Source: Aselliscus stoliczkanus (Eukaryota; Chordata; Mammalia; Chiroptera; Hipposideridae). From it: a stretch of 64,000 bases of DNA. Shown one piece after another: positions 1-10,745 of this stretch. The position numbers were made by a program, and so were the translations under genes. The stretch lies in contig CM066736.1 in NCBI GenBank assembly GCA_033961575.1, forward strand, positions 9,953,501 through 10,017,500. Reading direction: 5' to 3'. Each line of letters begins with the position of its first letter. Positions within the stretch are counted from its first letter, which is position 1. Under the pieces are notes generated by a model. The model did no database searches. It saw only the letters and a list, made by a program, of their open reading frames with translations, and had not been told where the DNA came from.

Positions 1-564
1 CTCTGTCATGTGTGACCCTGTCAGCTTGCCATGGCCCACTGGGAGCTGTGTTCTCAGCTGGAGAAGTGGCAGGGGCGGCCACTGCTTGACGGAGGCCTTG
101 CTGAGATCCACGGGTTTTTTTCCAGGACAGCTGCCAGACTTCTGGGGGTCTTCAGCTAAAAGGGCAGACCCCACCCAGGCAAGGCTTCTGGGCTTCCATG
201 CAGTCTTAGAAGAAATCCAATAGACGCGGAGCCAAGGAGAGGCTGCAGGAGGGGGAACCGGGCCCTCGAGGGCAGTGGGAGGAGAGGTTCCCAGAGCAGG
301 TTTTGCCAATAAACCTCGGAGAGGGGGGAGGGCCTAGCATTTGGGGCCTGCTAAGTGGAGGGCAGTGGCTGTAAGCCCGAGACAGCCTATAGATTTGTGA
401 AGGTTGGCGGGACAGGATGATGACATCTGTATTTTTCTCCATCCCCCTCTCTCTTTATCCTCTTTTTTTATCCTCTTTCCCATCTTGTGCTTCCCAGCCC
501 CTCCTTTCAAAAGAAAAGCCATCTTTTGAGGGAATTTGGAGGGTGTGGTGGTTGAATTGCATCT
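1..564. other. Unique non-coding sequence
   Basis: I see no recognisable gene or repeat. Open frames here are short and without recognisable protein character. A pyrimidine-rich stretch lies at about 440-500. Confidence 0.5.
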
Positions 565-665
565 CAACCACTTAACTCAATGGGAGACTTTGGGCTTGTT
601 CCTTAACTCCTGGGAGCCTCAGTGTTGACACCTATAAAATGGGCCTGCTGATGGCATTCTGTTCA
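565..665 (+). repeat. MIR SINE fragment
   Basis: The order of words (cacttaact, actttgggc, gcctcagtgt, acctataaaatgggc) follows the central part of MIR, an ancient tRNA-derived mammalian SINE. It is diverged and truncated at both ends. Confidence 0.5.
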
Positions 666-689
666 CAGCTAAGTGTCTCTGAGGAGGAT

Positions 690-1130
690 TTTATGTCCCA
701 TGTTTTGGCCTTGGCATGCCACTCTCGCTCCATAGGGTCCTTGGATCTGGCTTCCCCAGACCACCTAATCCCACATCCACTGACTTTTCTCAGGCCTCAG
801 TCCTCTGTCTCTCTCACTCCTTTTTTTCTCATTTGCTTCTCCCGTGATAACCTTCATGCTGGCTCTTGATGTCTGGGCACCTCCCTCTGAGCTGCTCTGC
901 TTCTCAGGGTCTCATCCGAGACCCACGGCCCTCAGCATGTGGGCATCCCATGGCATCCCCCCACCTTTCTGTCTTCACCCAGATGCTCTCTCCGCTTAGA
1001 ATGCTCCCCCTTCCTAATGGCTCTGACCTGCATTCAAACTCTTGCTTCTTTCTTGTGACAAGCGTCCTTTGGTTGTGTACCTTCTATGCTTTGGTAGCAC
1101 CTTCTAGGGACTTGTCATACTAATCATGAC
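690..1130 (+). repeat. L2 LINE 3' fragment
   Basis: Pyrimidine-rich text with the L2 3'-UTR order: tctttc..cacc, a word like gaatgctcccccttcc, then tgacctgcattcaaact. L2 is an extinct CR1-clade LINE. No ORF survives. Confidence 0.5.
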
Positions 1131-1214
1131 AATGATCGCCATCAATCAGAACAATGAGAGGTGCCTATGGCATAAGGGGGTGCCCTCAAGTGTTAATTAT
1201 TATTAAATGGTTGC

Positions 1215-1660
1215 ACCAGAGGCCTCCCTGTAGCTAAAATCTCTGTCCTGTCACCGTGTCTCTCCTCTAACTGGCACTCAGCCACGCGATGTGCTTTGGC
1301 CAAGAGGACGGTAGCAAATTAACATGAGTGGGTAGAAACCTGAAAACACACTTGGGCATTTATTTCCATCCACTCTCTAGGACGCTTGTGATTGCCACAG
1401 AACAGGCCTGGGCTAGCCTCCTGGGAGATAAGACAGGCTTCTGTCTCCTCTCTAAGGACATGAGCTGGTTAGTATAGCCAAGGCCACCCAAGATCAGCCA
1501 ACACTGAGCCCATTACCATGTAGATGGGTGAGCCTCAATTGGGACCAGAAGAACCACAGAAATACCCAGCGAACTCCAGGATTCATGAGTAATAATAAAT
1601 GGTTAAGTCTTGGGATGGTTTCTTACGCAGCAATGGCTAGCTGCTACAATTTTTGTTATT
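1215..1660 (+). repeat. Old LTR-like dispersed repeat
   Basis: Starts near tgtgctttggccaagagg, passes through an agatcagcc segment and ends with aataaatggttaagtc followed by ttacgcagcaatggctagc. This end resembles an old mammalian LTR with a polyadenylation signal at aataaa. The family name is not certain. Confidence 0.4.
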
Positions 1661-1689
1661 GTTTTTGTTATAGCTGAATGCATCCTGTG

Positions 1690-1830
1690 TTTCAGAAAGC
1701 CCCACAAAACACTATATAAATAGGATTTGACCCTCACCTGAATTTGGGCATAATCCTCATTTTAAAGATGAGGAAACTGAGGCTCAGGGAGCTTTCCCCT
1801 TCTCCCAGCCAGGGGGACCGAACGTGGCTC
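1690..1830 (-). repeat. MIR SINE fragment
   Basis: The sense strand reads cctcattttaaagatgagg then aaactgaggctcaggg, the reverse complement of the MIR core. A second MIR in the opposite orientation follows directly. Confidence 0.65.
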
Positions 1831-1859
1831 AGTATCTTTCCTAGGCATCTGAGCCTGGA

Positions 1860-2065
1860 TTCTCTACTATCTGGAGATGTGACCTTGAGCAAGTTTCTTT
1901 TTGCTTTCTGTACTTCAGTTTCCTAATCTATAAAATAAAGATGGTAACGGTTACTGTAGCTATGGAGTTGTTATACTGAGATTGATGTAATGTTTGCAAA
2001 TTACTAAGATCAGCCCCCGGCACACCTAGCAAGCACTCAATACAATGTTGGATATTCTGTTTTCC
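1860..2065 (+). repeat. MIR SINE fragment
   Basis: Reads tgtgaccttgagcaagtttc, then cagtttcctaatctataaaa, then a cctagcaagcactcaata-type 3' end. This is the core plus 3' part of MIR in sense orientation. Confidence 0.7.
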
Positions 2066-2192
2066 TTTCTCTCCCTTTTTCTTGCTGTCTGATAACCTGG
2101 GATTTTTATAGTTGTCATCTCCTTTGTAGGTGAAGGATCCTTGAAGACTGGGTCCATGTGTAGCTTTTCTGGGTGCCTTTCCCAGAATAATT

Positions 2193-2193
<1 letters not shown>

Positions 2194-2272
<79 letters not shown>
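2194..2272 (+). repeat. Compound (CT)n(TA)n microsatellite
   Basis: About 47 bases of CT repeat run directly into about 32 bases of TA repeat. Open frames across it (Leu-Ser and Ile-Tyr repeats) are artefacts. Confidence 0.98.
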
Positions 2273-2275
<3 letters not shown>

Positions 2276-3413
2276 TATTTTGACTCATTTGACTGGAAAA
2301 TAAAAGTGAATTTAACTCAGAAGAGAGGCAGCCAAGAGGACATAAGGGAGAATGAAGAGACACAGCTGCAGTATGAGGGCTTTAAGTTAGACTCAGAAAA
2401 GAACTTCCAGGGAGGGTAGAGAAACTGCAAATCTTTTTCTCCCCAAAGGAGAAGATGTTCTCTGAGCAAGCTTATACAGTCTCAATGAGGCCTAATTTTA
2501 AGTCTATTTGGAGACTAGTGGGTGGTACTGAGAGCAGTGACCTTTGAATGCCCTTGCCCGCTCGAGGGATCTTTCTGAGACTTGAGGCGAAAGCAGACAG
2601 CTCTCCTGCCTGTCCTTTCCCACTATTTTTCTTTGCAGCTGTCTCTGCATTTCAGAGTTCACATCTCTGCCAGGGACTCTATTTTGGGATTTGTGGGAAC
2701 AGGCTGGTTTCGGCAAATAGGAAGCTCTAGAAATCTCAGTGAGCTGTTGCCCTGGGCCTCCCAGCCTGCTCCGAGGGCAGCAGGAGTCAGGGCGGCTGCC
2801 CCAGGGCCCAGCGTCCCAGACATGTGCAGACTGGAGGCCAGGGTGCCCTTTCCCAGGAATCCCTGCAGCTGGGGCGGCCCCACAGCATCTCTGCTGAAGC
2901 CACGGTGGGGCTTCACTGAGCTGGGCTTCTGTGAAAACTGACACCGAATTCCCAACACATCTCCAGTCTCTTTCTACATTGAGACAAGTGGCAGGTGGCA
3001 GCTTGAGGGAGCCCAGCTCTGACACTCAAAAGAGCACGGGGGCTGAAGGCCTTCGGGCCATGTGTGCCTATGTGTCCACACACAGGTGGGCCTGTGGGTT
3101 TGTGTGCCTGCGTGTCCACATGAATAGCTGGAGATCTGTGTTTGTGATGGTGCAAGGCTGCGTGTTTGCGTGGGTGTGTCTGTGTATGTACATATATCTG
3201 TGTTTCCATGGAGACGAGCATGGATCGATTGATTTATATGTATGCACTGTATTTGCAGTCTATTTTCATCACATTTTGGAGGCCATTATCTTTAAATTTT
3301 TAATTCACGCACTTTGCACCTGTAATATTTTGCCATTTTTTATAAAAGTTAGAAATCATGGAGAAGCAACATGTATATATGTGTATAAAAGCTAGAAATC
3401 AAAGACAGTGTCT

Positions 3414-3416
<3 letters not shown>
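2273..3416. other. Unique non-coding sequence
   Basis: No repeat or gene recognised. A 173-codon minus-strand frame (2504-3025) and a 154-codon plus-strand frame (2931-3395) overlap each other and show no recognisable domain. Sequence from about 3060 to 3230 is rich in TG dinucleotides. Confidence 0.5.

Positions 3417-3453
<37 letters not shown>
3417..3453 (+). repeat. (TA)n microsatellite
   Basis: A pure TA run ends 4-5 bases before a miniature DNA transposon. That element would have used a TA target, so insertion into the TA-rich run is plausible. Confidence 0.97.
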
Positions 3454-3457
<4 letters not shown>

Positions 3458-3459
<2 letters not shown>

Positions 3460-3693
3460 CGAGGGTGCCAAAAAAATGTATACAAGTGGGCACTTTGGTC
3501 AACGTTGCTCAGGTAGTAGTTTGCTGTCATCAGAAGTGTCTGGACGCTGATGGGAACCACTTTGAGCACCTCTTGTCATTGCAGAAGTCAAACGTGACTT
3601 GTGTACACCTTTTGTTATCGGTATATATTAATATTACAGTTTTAATACAATTTTCCTTTCTTAAAATGTGTATACATTTTTTGGTGCCCTTGT
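3458..3693 (+). mobile_element. Tc1/mariner-type miniature element, copy 1
   Basis: About 235 bp with inverted ends: GAGGGTGCCAAAAAAATGTA on the left and the reverse complement of the same word (ttttttggtgccc) on the right. The core matches the copies at 17871 and 61883. One frame reads CLDADGNHFEHLL, which resembles the extreme C-terminus of Tc1-family transposases. The catalytic region is absent, so this is a non-autonomous deletion derivative. The assignment to Tc1/mariner rests on the TA-flanked ends and this short motif. Confidence 0.8.
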
Positions 3694-3780
3694 ATATATT
3701 TGGTTATTTATGATATATAATGTAATATATAATATAATATAATATAATATAATGTAATATAATATAATACAATTATATCT
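3694..3780. repeat. AT-rich ATAAT pentamer repeat
   Basis: An imperfect tandem of a five-base aatat unit, interrupted by aatgt variants, lies next to the miniature element. Confidence 0.85.
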
Positions 3781-3819
3781 AATACATCTGCTGCATGGAT
3801 AATAGTATATAATTTATAT

Positions 3820-4480
3820 GGACAATGATTCATGAATCTACCACTCAGAGATACCCACTGTTAATCCCTTGTGTGCTATTTTTCTAGTTTTTGCCATTTA
3901 AATAGATGTCCTGAAATGTAAACTCCATGGAGAGCAACAATTCTGTTGTTATGAGCTACTCTATGCCCAGCAAATACATACACACTTACACATGTTTGTG
4001 CATGTTAATGATATATATCTTATATATTAATTATGTAATGTGTATATATACGTCAATGACAATGAGTGACTGTATAAGGAAGAAATTACATACATAGGTA
4101 TTACAAACGAATGAATGTTTGAAAGTAAATTTGCCGGAGTGGGATTATAAATCTTCAAAGTCTAAAATTTACCAAAGTAGAGACAGAAATTGCATACAGT
4201 TCTACACTCTTTCATTTTTTTTCTCTCTTCTATTATAAACGTCTCCCTGTCTTTACATAACAGCTCCAATCTCACATGCTCACTGGAAGTGGTGGCATAG
4301 TATTCCATTGTCTGGGCAAACCATGGATAATTTAACCGATCGCCCGCTGGCAAATATTCAGATCATTTTGGACCACTACAAACAAAACTGTAAGAAGCAT
4401 ACTCTCAGCTAACGCTGTGTGCTCACTTATTTGCATGAACGAAGAGAAACAGTTGTTGGACCAAGGGGTCTTCACATCTT
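3820..4480 (-). repeat. L1-type LINE fragment, antisense
   Basis: The plus strand contains the antisense L1 landmarks gcatagtattccattgtctg, then aatttaacc, then ttttggaccactacaaac and aactgtaagaagcat. This is an old, indel-rich fragment without a usable reading frame. Confidence 0.6.
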
Positions 4481-4489
4481 GATGGGTTG

Positions 4490-4560
4490 TGCCGACCATT
4501 TACGTGTGTGCATAGTTGGCGCTCGATAAATGATTATTGAATGAACCAACCGGCGAATGA
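4490..4560 (+). repeat. L2 LINE 3' terminus
   Basis: Reads gcgctcgataaatgattatt followed by gaatgaaccaa, the typical 3' end of L2. Confidence 0.55.
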
Positions 4561-5145
4561 GCATCGGCCCAGCTTTAGAAAGAGAGACACCCTGGCACTC
4601 CGAATCTACATCCTTCTAGCTATCCAAATCGCAAATGAAGTTGCAGGGCTTAGGAAAGGAGATGGAGCATGGAATACCCCCTCACACACTGGGGACCACT
4701 TTCCACTGATGTGCAGGAGAGTGTCTCACGAGAGCGTGGCCCTCTCCAGGCACCTGGCCTGTGGCGCAGGAAGAGGGCTCCAGGTGTGCTGCCCTGGCTC
4801 CTGCTGCCATCCATCAAAGGCCTCCTAATGAGATAATAACCCTAATGTGTGAACATTGATTTCTGGGGGTGCCAGCAAAGCTGAGATGATTTACATTCCA
4901 TTTCCCATCGGTGATGCGCCATTGATCTCCGTGGGCACTAAAATATTTACTAGGGAGAGCGGCACCGAAAGGGCTCTGGCCAGGGGAAGTGAGCAAGTGA
5001 CCCGTGGGTGAGAGATTGAGGAAACGAAGCATTTTGTCTGAGGAAGGAAAGCCCAGGAAGAAGATAAGGGCGGCCCAGGGACATTCAGGAGCCGGGAAGC
5101 CACAATGGGAACAAGATCAGAGTGGAGGATGATAACCTGAGCGTG
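4561..5145. other. Unique sequence with possible conserved element
   Basis: No repeat was recognised. About 4825-4985 is AT/GC balanced, free of low-complexity runs, and contains compact homeodomain- and MEF2-like words (cctaatgag, ctaaaatatttac). It is listed as a candidate regulatory stretch only by appearance. Confidence 0.25.
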
Positions 5146-5290
5146 AGCATGTCCCCCAGTTCTTGGAGCTGGCACCAAATAGCACCTCCTCCGAGAGGCC
5201 TTCCTGGGCTACCCCACCTAAAACAGCCCTGGTCACTCTGTGTCACATCATGCTACTGGCTCTCCCTTTTTTAGTGTATGAAGTAAGGTC
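5146..5290 (+). repeat. L2 LINE fragment
   Basis: Reads cacctcctccgagaggcctt then cctgggctaccccacc, the classic L2 3'-UTR segment in sense orientation. A piece of antisense L1 follows, and more L2 resumes near 5880. Confidence 0.7.
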
Positions 5291-5530
5291 TGATTTACAT
5301 AGAGTAAAATCCACCAATTTTAAGTGTATCCCTAGATGCATTTCGGCACTAGCACTGGTCCAAGATCTACTAGAAATCACCACAATAGAAATATCAACTG
5401 GTTCTCTCACCCTTGAAGTTTCCTCCTGTCCCCAAACGCATACATGTATACCCATAGTAATGGACCCATATCCCCTCCAAACATGTACAGCTATGTTACG
5501 TCTCTCTGCCCTTCTCATCTAGGACCCTGA
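5275..5530 (-). repeat. L1 LINE 3' fragment, antisense
   Basis: Has the antisense L1 3'-UTR order: tgatttacatagagtaaaat, then ttttaagtgtat, then atgtataccc. It lies between two L2 pieces of the same orientation, so it probably inserted into an L2. Confidence 0.5.
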
Positions 5531-5879
5531 ATTCTGGGATTCCTCAACTTGGTTTGCTCAACCCTGAATCTTTTGGAACCTGATCTTCTGATACACAGTT
5601 CCTGCTGAAAGTCTCATTTCCTGTTTGGAAGAGCCTAGCGAAATGACACACTTCATTTTTTGGAAGACACCTGATAGTCTCTGGAGAGATGCAGAAGGCC
5701 ATGGCATATCTGCTGGGGATGCTAAGAGGTCAGAGCAGGTGAGGCCTGGAGGTGGCAGCCATGCATTCACCACCCTCCAATGCTATCGATACATGTTTTA
5801 TTTATGTGCAGGTAAAATCACACCTCCTCTCAGGGTGTTTCGTCCCCTTGTCAGAAATTCTCTCCCCCTCCCTGTCTTT
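5531..5879. other. Unique non-coding sequence
   Basis: Nothing recognisable. Short frames on both strands overlap and lack protein character. Confidence 0.4.
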
Positions 5880-6045
5880 ACACATTATTTATACCCATGC
5901 TTTACAGGCTAGCTCCTCTGCCCTGTTGTAGAGCCTTTGAGCTCCCAGGGGGCAGAAAACATGTCTACGCTGCTTTGTTTTCCCCAGGGCTGGGCTGCCC
6001 CATATGCAGTCTTTGTAGCTGTTCAATAAAAGCAAATGGAAATGA
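5880..6045 (+). repeat. L2 LINE 3' end
   Basis: Reads ttgagctcccagggggcaga then gctgttcaataaaagcaaat, matching the last part of L2. It may be the continuation of the L2 at 5146. Confidence 0.6.
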
Positions 6046-7025
6046 TGACTGCTTGTTTTGATGCTGCAATGAATAAGCCAAGGTTGGTGATGAGATGTCA
6101 GTCGACCCGTAATCAAGCAGGCTGAGCAACCAGCGGCTTCCAGAAGATTGCAAGCTTCCCTACTTCATGGACTCTCAGATGTCACTGACGGGAGATGGGC
6201 CGTGCTTTCATATTCTGCTAAGAAAGAAGAACCAACACTGTCATTCAACTTGGACACGTTCTTCCTTAATCACTTAGCAGTTCATTTTATACTCATTGAA
6301 AGAGCCCTTTTAGGGCTTATTCAGACACATACTTTCATCACATATCAATCACTTGGGTGTATACCTAAACAGGGCAATGGAAGCGAAATAAATTGGGTAA
6401 GAGTTTTCCCAAAAGTTCCCCAAGTCTGAGTCCAAGACTTTAAACCAGAGTTGGTTGAAGTCTACAGTTTGCCTGTGATTCTATCCGTGCTGGACACATC
6501 AAGGGCATGGAGGATGTAGCATTTCTTCAGAGTGCTTCTTTATTATTTCTAGATTTTCTTCCAAGGCCCTGACACCCATTCTGCAAGTTTGGAGGCTAGA
6601 ACTTTCTTGATCTTACCAGAAGCTTCCAAAGACAGGTTTTCAGACCACAGCCAGGGCTCATGCTGAGTTAGAGGTGCCTGTTTCCTTGCAGATGTCCCTC
6701 TATAGACAGGGACCCTGTCTCATTTGCTGTCTTCGGCACATCACAAATACTCAAAATAGAAATTGTGCTGAGGACAAAGTAAGGGGAGGAGTGGTGGAGC
6801 ATTTTCGGACTCTACCACACATTCTGAGGGGTTCCCTGGGCTGGTGGGCACCTTCTTTCCCCTGAGACCGTGTAGGCCACGAGAATGGAGCTGGCATCAT
6901 CTTAGACTCTTCTGGGCCAGTGCTTGGCTCAGAAAAGCAGGTGGAGAGGAAAACAATAGGTATGCCATTGATATAGTGGTCAAATATGCAGGTTGTGCTT
7001 CAAATCCCAGTTCCTTTCCATATGT
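6046..7025. other. Mostly unique sequence with a short L2 scrap
   Basis: About 6685-6760 (atagacagggaccctgtctc, then cacaaatactcaa) looks like an L2 3' end. I recognise nothing in the rest. Confidence 0.4.
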
Positions 7026-7077
7026 GTGTATATATAAAAATATATATATATTTTTATATATATATATATATATATAT
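7026..7077. repeat. AT-rich palindromic microsatellite
   Basis: A TA run broken by aaaa and tttt blocks can fold back on itself. It lies about 30 bp before the inverted copy described at 7107. Confidence 0.9.
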
Positions 7078-7106
7078 TTCTCTCACTGTCCATGTTGATG
7101 TATATA

Positions 7107-7140
7107 TTCAGCAGTCATGCTCCTATGCATACTCACAATT
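7107..7140 (-). repeat. Inverted copy of a local L1 segment
   Basis: These 34 bases are the reverse complement of 7863-7898, apart from a 2-base ta/at gap. The partner at 7863 is collinear with the antisense L1 around it, so this arm is the derived copy. It joins the mariner terminus through the shared word cacaatt/gacaatt. Confidence 0.9.
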
Positions 7141-7692
7141 AAGTTCACAAACTTGTTGCAAAGATGTTGCTACCTTTTTGGATATCAGAGGGATTATTCA
7201 TTCTGAATTTGTACCAACTGGACAAACAGTTAACCAAGTTTACTATTTGGAAGTGCTGAAAAGGCTGAAGGAAAAGTTAGACGACCTGAACTTTTCACCA
7301 ACAATTCACGACTCCTGCATCACGACAATGCACCAGCTCACACGGCACTGTCTGGGAGGGAGCTTTTAGCCAGTAAACAAATAACTGTATTGGAACACCC
7401 TCCCTGCTCACCTGATCTGGCCCCCAGTGACTTCTTTCTTTACCCAAATATAAAGGAAATGTTGAAAGGAAGACATTTTATGACATTCAGGACATCAAGG
7501 GTAATAAGACAACAGCTCTGATGGCCATTCCAGAAAAAGAGTTCCAAAATTGCTTTGGAGGGTGGACTAGGCTGTGGCATCAATGCATAGGTTCCCAAGG
7601 GGAGGACTTTAAAGGTGACCATAATGATATTCAGCAATGAGGCATGTAGCACTTTTTCTAGGATGAGTTCGAGAACTTGAACTTAATTGTCC
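7136..7692 (+). mobile_element. Mariner deletion derivative, copy A (broken transposase)
   Basis: Inverted ends acaattaagttcacaaac (left) and gaacttaattgtc (right) enclose the C-terminal half of a mariner transposase. The second catalytic Asp (codon at 7324, motif HHDNAPAHT) and the third (codon at 7429, context DLAPSDFF) survive with exactly 34 residues between them, the DD34D signature of mariner. The N-terminal DNA-binding part and the first Asp are missing. A one-base deletion near 7276 shifts the frame upstream. The left end joins transposase sequence directly, exactly as in copies B and C, so the deletion predates transposition. It cannot be autonomous. Confidence 0.9.
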
Positions 7693-8215
7693 GAACTTCT
7701 GGCATTTTTGTTTCACTGTTATATGGAATTTCATGATATGATGCTATGACAGAGGATGCAATCATTCTCTTCATGATAGACACCCAGGATGTTAACACGT
7801 TCCCCCTAATGTAAACAATGCTGCAATGGACATCTTCGTATGTGTCTACTGGTACACGGGCAAATTGTGAGTATATGCATAGGAGCATGACTGCTGAATC
7901 ATACACTATGCACACTTTAATTTACATGATAATTCCAAATTGCTCATCACATTAAGTTGGACCCAACTTATTCTCCTAGAAGCAGAGTCTAAGACTATTC
8001 GTAGCTCAGCCACACTTGTTTTTCAATTTCTGCCAAGCAGATGGGTATGGGGGAAAAACAATCTCTCCTTTTGGTTCTAATTGACACTTGCTTGATTATT
8101 AGTAAGGATGGACATCTTTCCTTATATTTATTGGCTATTTGGATTTCTTTTTGCTGTGAAATGCCTGTTCCTATCTTTGTTCCATTTAAAAGTCGGTTTG
8201 TCATTAGGTATGAGT
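7693..8215 (-). repeat. L1-type LINE fragment, antisense
   Basis: Contains acaatgctgcaatggacatc, then attagtaaggatggacatct and tattggctatttggatttc, all antisense L1 ORF2 landmarks. Bases 7863-7898 were copied in inverted orientation to 7107-7140. Confidence 0.75.
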
Positions 8216-8834
8216 TCTTAATCACTACACCCAGCCAGCTGGTCCAACAGAGGAGAACGTATGCATTTGATAAACGGAATCAGAGGCAACGCCCTTCTTT
8301 CTCCAAGGGCTGAGAAAGCAGCCTTATTGACTGGCTTCTATCACTCATCTGATTAAAGGTACCACTTACTTCCAGATGCTTAGAGCTGGGGCTGGGAGCC
8401 ATTCATAAAACTCATATTGAACGATCAGCTTTCACAAAGTTTGCCTTAATGTTTTTGCATGGTATTGATCCAGGGGGGGAACTATAAAAATTGACACCAG
8501 AATAAACTTTGAAAGATGGCTCTCGCTCATCCGAACTGGGATCAATGCAAATCGACCGGGGCAACGAGAGGGGAAGAAACACCCCTTCTCCATTAGCTGG
8601 TCCCCGCTTGACCAGCAAAACTCTTCTGGGTTTTTCTTGGCTGCACTTAGGCTCGAGGGCAGATATGATGGTGTTCAGGGTACGTGCTGATTCAGAGAAG
8701 AATGCCTTCATCCTGGGTTGAGGGACTCCGGCGTTCGTTATTATCGGCACCTGAGAAATTCGATGTTCCCTGAGAAGGCTCCTTTCCCCCGGGGCATTAG
8801 TTCTGCATGAAGGAACCCATGGGGCTGAAAGTGT
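8216..8834. promoter_or_regulatory. Unique sequence, candidate conserved non-coding element
   Basis: It has no repeat match. About 8395-8560 holds an octamer-like atgcaaatc, a TCF/SOX-like actttgaaag and several balanced AT/GC words. A 193-codon minus frame (8412-8993) runs through here into a MIR and is not credible as a gene. Regulatory status is a guess from composition. Confidence 0.2.
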
Positions 8835-9125
8835 GGAATGGGCATGTATCGAGCACTTACTATGTCCCAGGTGTCTGGGCTGGGTACCTTGCAAACACTC
8901 GAGATTCAGTGTAGGGTTGGCATCACTAACTAACAACTGGCTGATGGCCTCAGGCAAGTGATGCAACCTTTCTGAACCCGGCAATTTGCACATTGTCCCC
9001 CACCATGTTGAAGAAGCTGAGACTGAAGCTCAGAGAGGTTAAGTGAGTTTCCCAAGATCACACAGCTGGGAAGTGACAGGGCTGGAGCTCAGGGCTCTCC
9101 AACTCCCACGCCCAAGCTCTTTCCC
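8835..9125 (-). repeat. MIR SINE, possibly with nested MIR
   Basis: The two ends are antisense MIR (gagcacttactatgtcccag at the left, gctcagagaggttaagtgag and atcacacagctggg at the right). The middle (about 8910-8990, aggcaagtgatgcaaccttt) reads like MIR in sense orientation, which suggests one MIR inside another. Confidence 0.65.
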
Positions 9126-9455
9126 TGAGCGTGCACTGCATAATTATCAATCTCAGGGTGGGGATGGAGGGCAGGATGGCTGTTCCATCAAAGACATGGT
9201 AGCTCCCATGGCACAAGTGATCTGTGGGTGACTTGAAGCCTCCTCTGCCACAGTGATACTCTTTTCTGTACCCTGTCACCCTGAGATGAGCTTGTTAGCC
9301 AACCCTGGGGGACCATCACCTCCAAGTGAGGTCAGACAGAGGGCAGTGCCTTTGCAAAAGCTAGGGAGTAGATTGGGAGTAGCTGGGCATTGCTGGAGGG
9401 CAATGTGGGAAGTTGGAGCAGGGAGATAAAGATGTCCTATCCACTGATTTATCCC
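9126..9455. other. Unique non-coding sequence
   Basis: No gene or repeat recognised. Confidence 0.4.
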
Positions 9456-9620
9456 CAGAAGACTTCCTGGGGCCTTACTACATGTCAGGCACTGGGCTAG
9501 GGGACAAGGAAATTGAACACTGCTGACATGAAGAGATGCAGAGACAAATAGTGGGTCAGGACACAGAGTAAATGAGAAACTATGACTGGGGACCATGCAA
9601 GGGGAGTGTGGGTGCATAAG
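9456..9620 (-). repeat. L2 LINE fragment, antisense
   Basis: Reads cttactacatgtcaggcact then gggctaggggacaagg, the reverse complement of the L2 3' end. Confidence 0.5.
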
Positions 9621-9849
9621 AGAAGGTCCTGCAATCTGGATTTAAAACACCCAGGGAAATTATCCCAGAAGAAGCTGACATCTCAGTTGCAATTAGAATG
9701 ACTGAACCACATCCTGACAGGCAGATTTGAAGGCACTCTCTCCAGAGATTCTGGTTTCAGCCCACGGAGGGTGGACAGAAGGAAGCTGTCCCCAGGTGAA
9801 CAGCCAGCCGGGGTTGGAAACTCTAAGCTAGATGACTTCTGAAGATAGG

Positions 9850-10030
9850 CCTTCTCGGGCCTGGCTGCATGTTTCAATCACCTGGGATGCTCTGAAGAAA
9901 TTCCAGTGGCCAGGCCCTTCTCCATGTCAAGTGAACCAGAACCTGTAGGGGGCAGCGCCTGGGCATCTGCATTTTTAAAAGGCCCCCAGTTGCTTCTGAA
10001 TGACAGAGAAGGTTGTGAACCACTGCTGTC
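9850..10030 (+). mobile_element. MER5A-like hAT transposon copy
   Basis: Has the MER5A order: caatcacctgggatgctctg, ccaggcccttctcc, gcatctgcatttttaaaagg, ending in ggttgtgaaccactgctg. This is an ancient non-autonomous hAT-Charlie element. Confidence 0.75.
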
Positions 10031-10164
10031 GGAGGCAGATGCAATATTTGGACAAGAAGTGTGCAGGGATAAAATTAGGCTGCTTGGAATGTTCTTTGTC
10101 TAGGTAAGAAGGTTCATAGCATGTATGCATTAGGGACTTGGTGCATAACAGTCCCTTTCCCACC

Positions 10165-10300
10165 TGCCAGTGACTTCACTTAATATTTACAACATCTGGA
10201 CACTGATATCTACTCCCCGTTGCCCGGATGAGGCCATTGAGACTCAGAGAGGTTGAGTTACAGCCCTGCGTCACACAGCAGAGCTTAATTCCACCTAGGG
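10165..10300 (-). repeat. MIR SINE fragment
   Basis: Reads cggatgaggccattgagact, cagagaggttgagttac and cacacagcagagctt, the antisense MIR core. Confidence 0.65.
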
Positions 10301-10675
10301 CATCCCTCGAAATGTCCCTGGACACCTGTAAGCACATCCTGGTGCAAGCGAGAAGGGGGCAATGGCTTCATCACAAATATTTTTGGGCCACCGGCCAAGT
10401 ATGGCAATGAATGTTTTGGTCTGAAAATAGGGTGCATCTTGGAAGAGGCTGGAGGAAGCCAGGGCCGGGGGGTGGGGGGGTGGGGTGGGGGCAGGAGGGA
10501 GCTTCCTGGGTGCTAATGGATGCCACCTGAGCTGAAAAACCCAGCGGTGAAGAGAGGCGTCTATTATCCCCACCTCTTACACCAGAAAATTTATGACCGC
10601 TTCCAGGGCGAAGACTTGAAAGCACAGCACAAAATCGGCAAAGACTGTTTCCCCTCCCCCTTCCACTTATCTGTC
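10301..10675. other. Unique sequence with G-rich run
   Basis: About 10464-10500 is almost pure G with T/C/A breaks and could form a quadruplex on the plus strand. Nothing else was recognised. Confidence 0.5.
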
Positions 10676-10745
10676 CATCTATCTACCTACCTACCTACCT
10701 ACCTACCTACCTACCTACCTACCTATCTATCATCTGTCTATCCAT
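10676..10745 (+). repeat. (CTAC)n/(CTAT)n microsatellite
   Basis: A tetranucleotide tract: imperfect CTAT/CCAT at the edges and a clean CTAC core. Confidence 0.95.

Noticed and set aside
2115..2363. Ile-Tyr / Arg-Glu repeat proteins over microsatellites
   Set aside because: Direct translation of CT/TA repeats; similar artefacts occur at 29278-29849, 35261-35528 and 61110-61355.
2504..3025. 173-codon minus-strand open frame
   Set aside because: It overlaps a 119-codon frame on the plus strand and has no recognisable domain, signal or splice context. It fits chance in GC-rich DNA.
8412..8993. 193-codon minus-strand open frame
   Set aside because: Its N-terminal part lies in a MIR SINE and the rest shows no domain.
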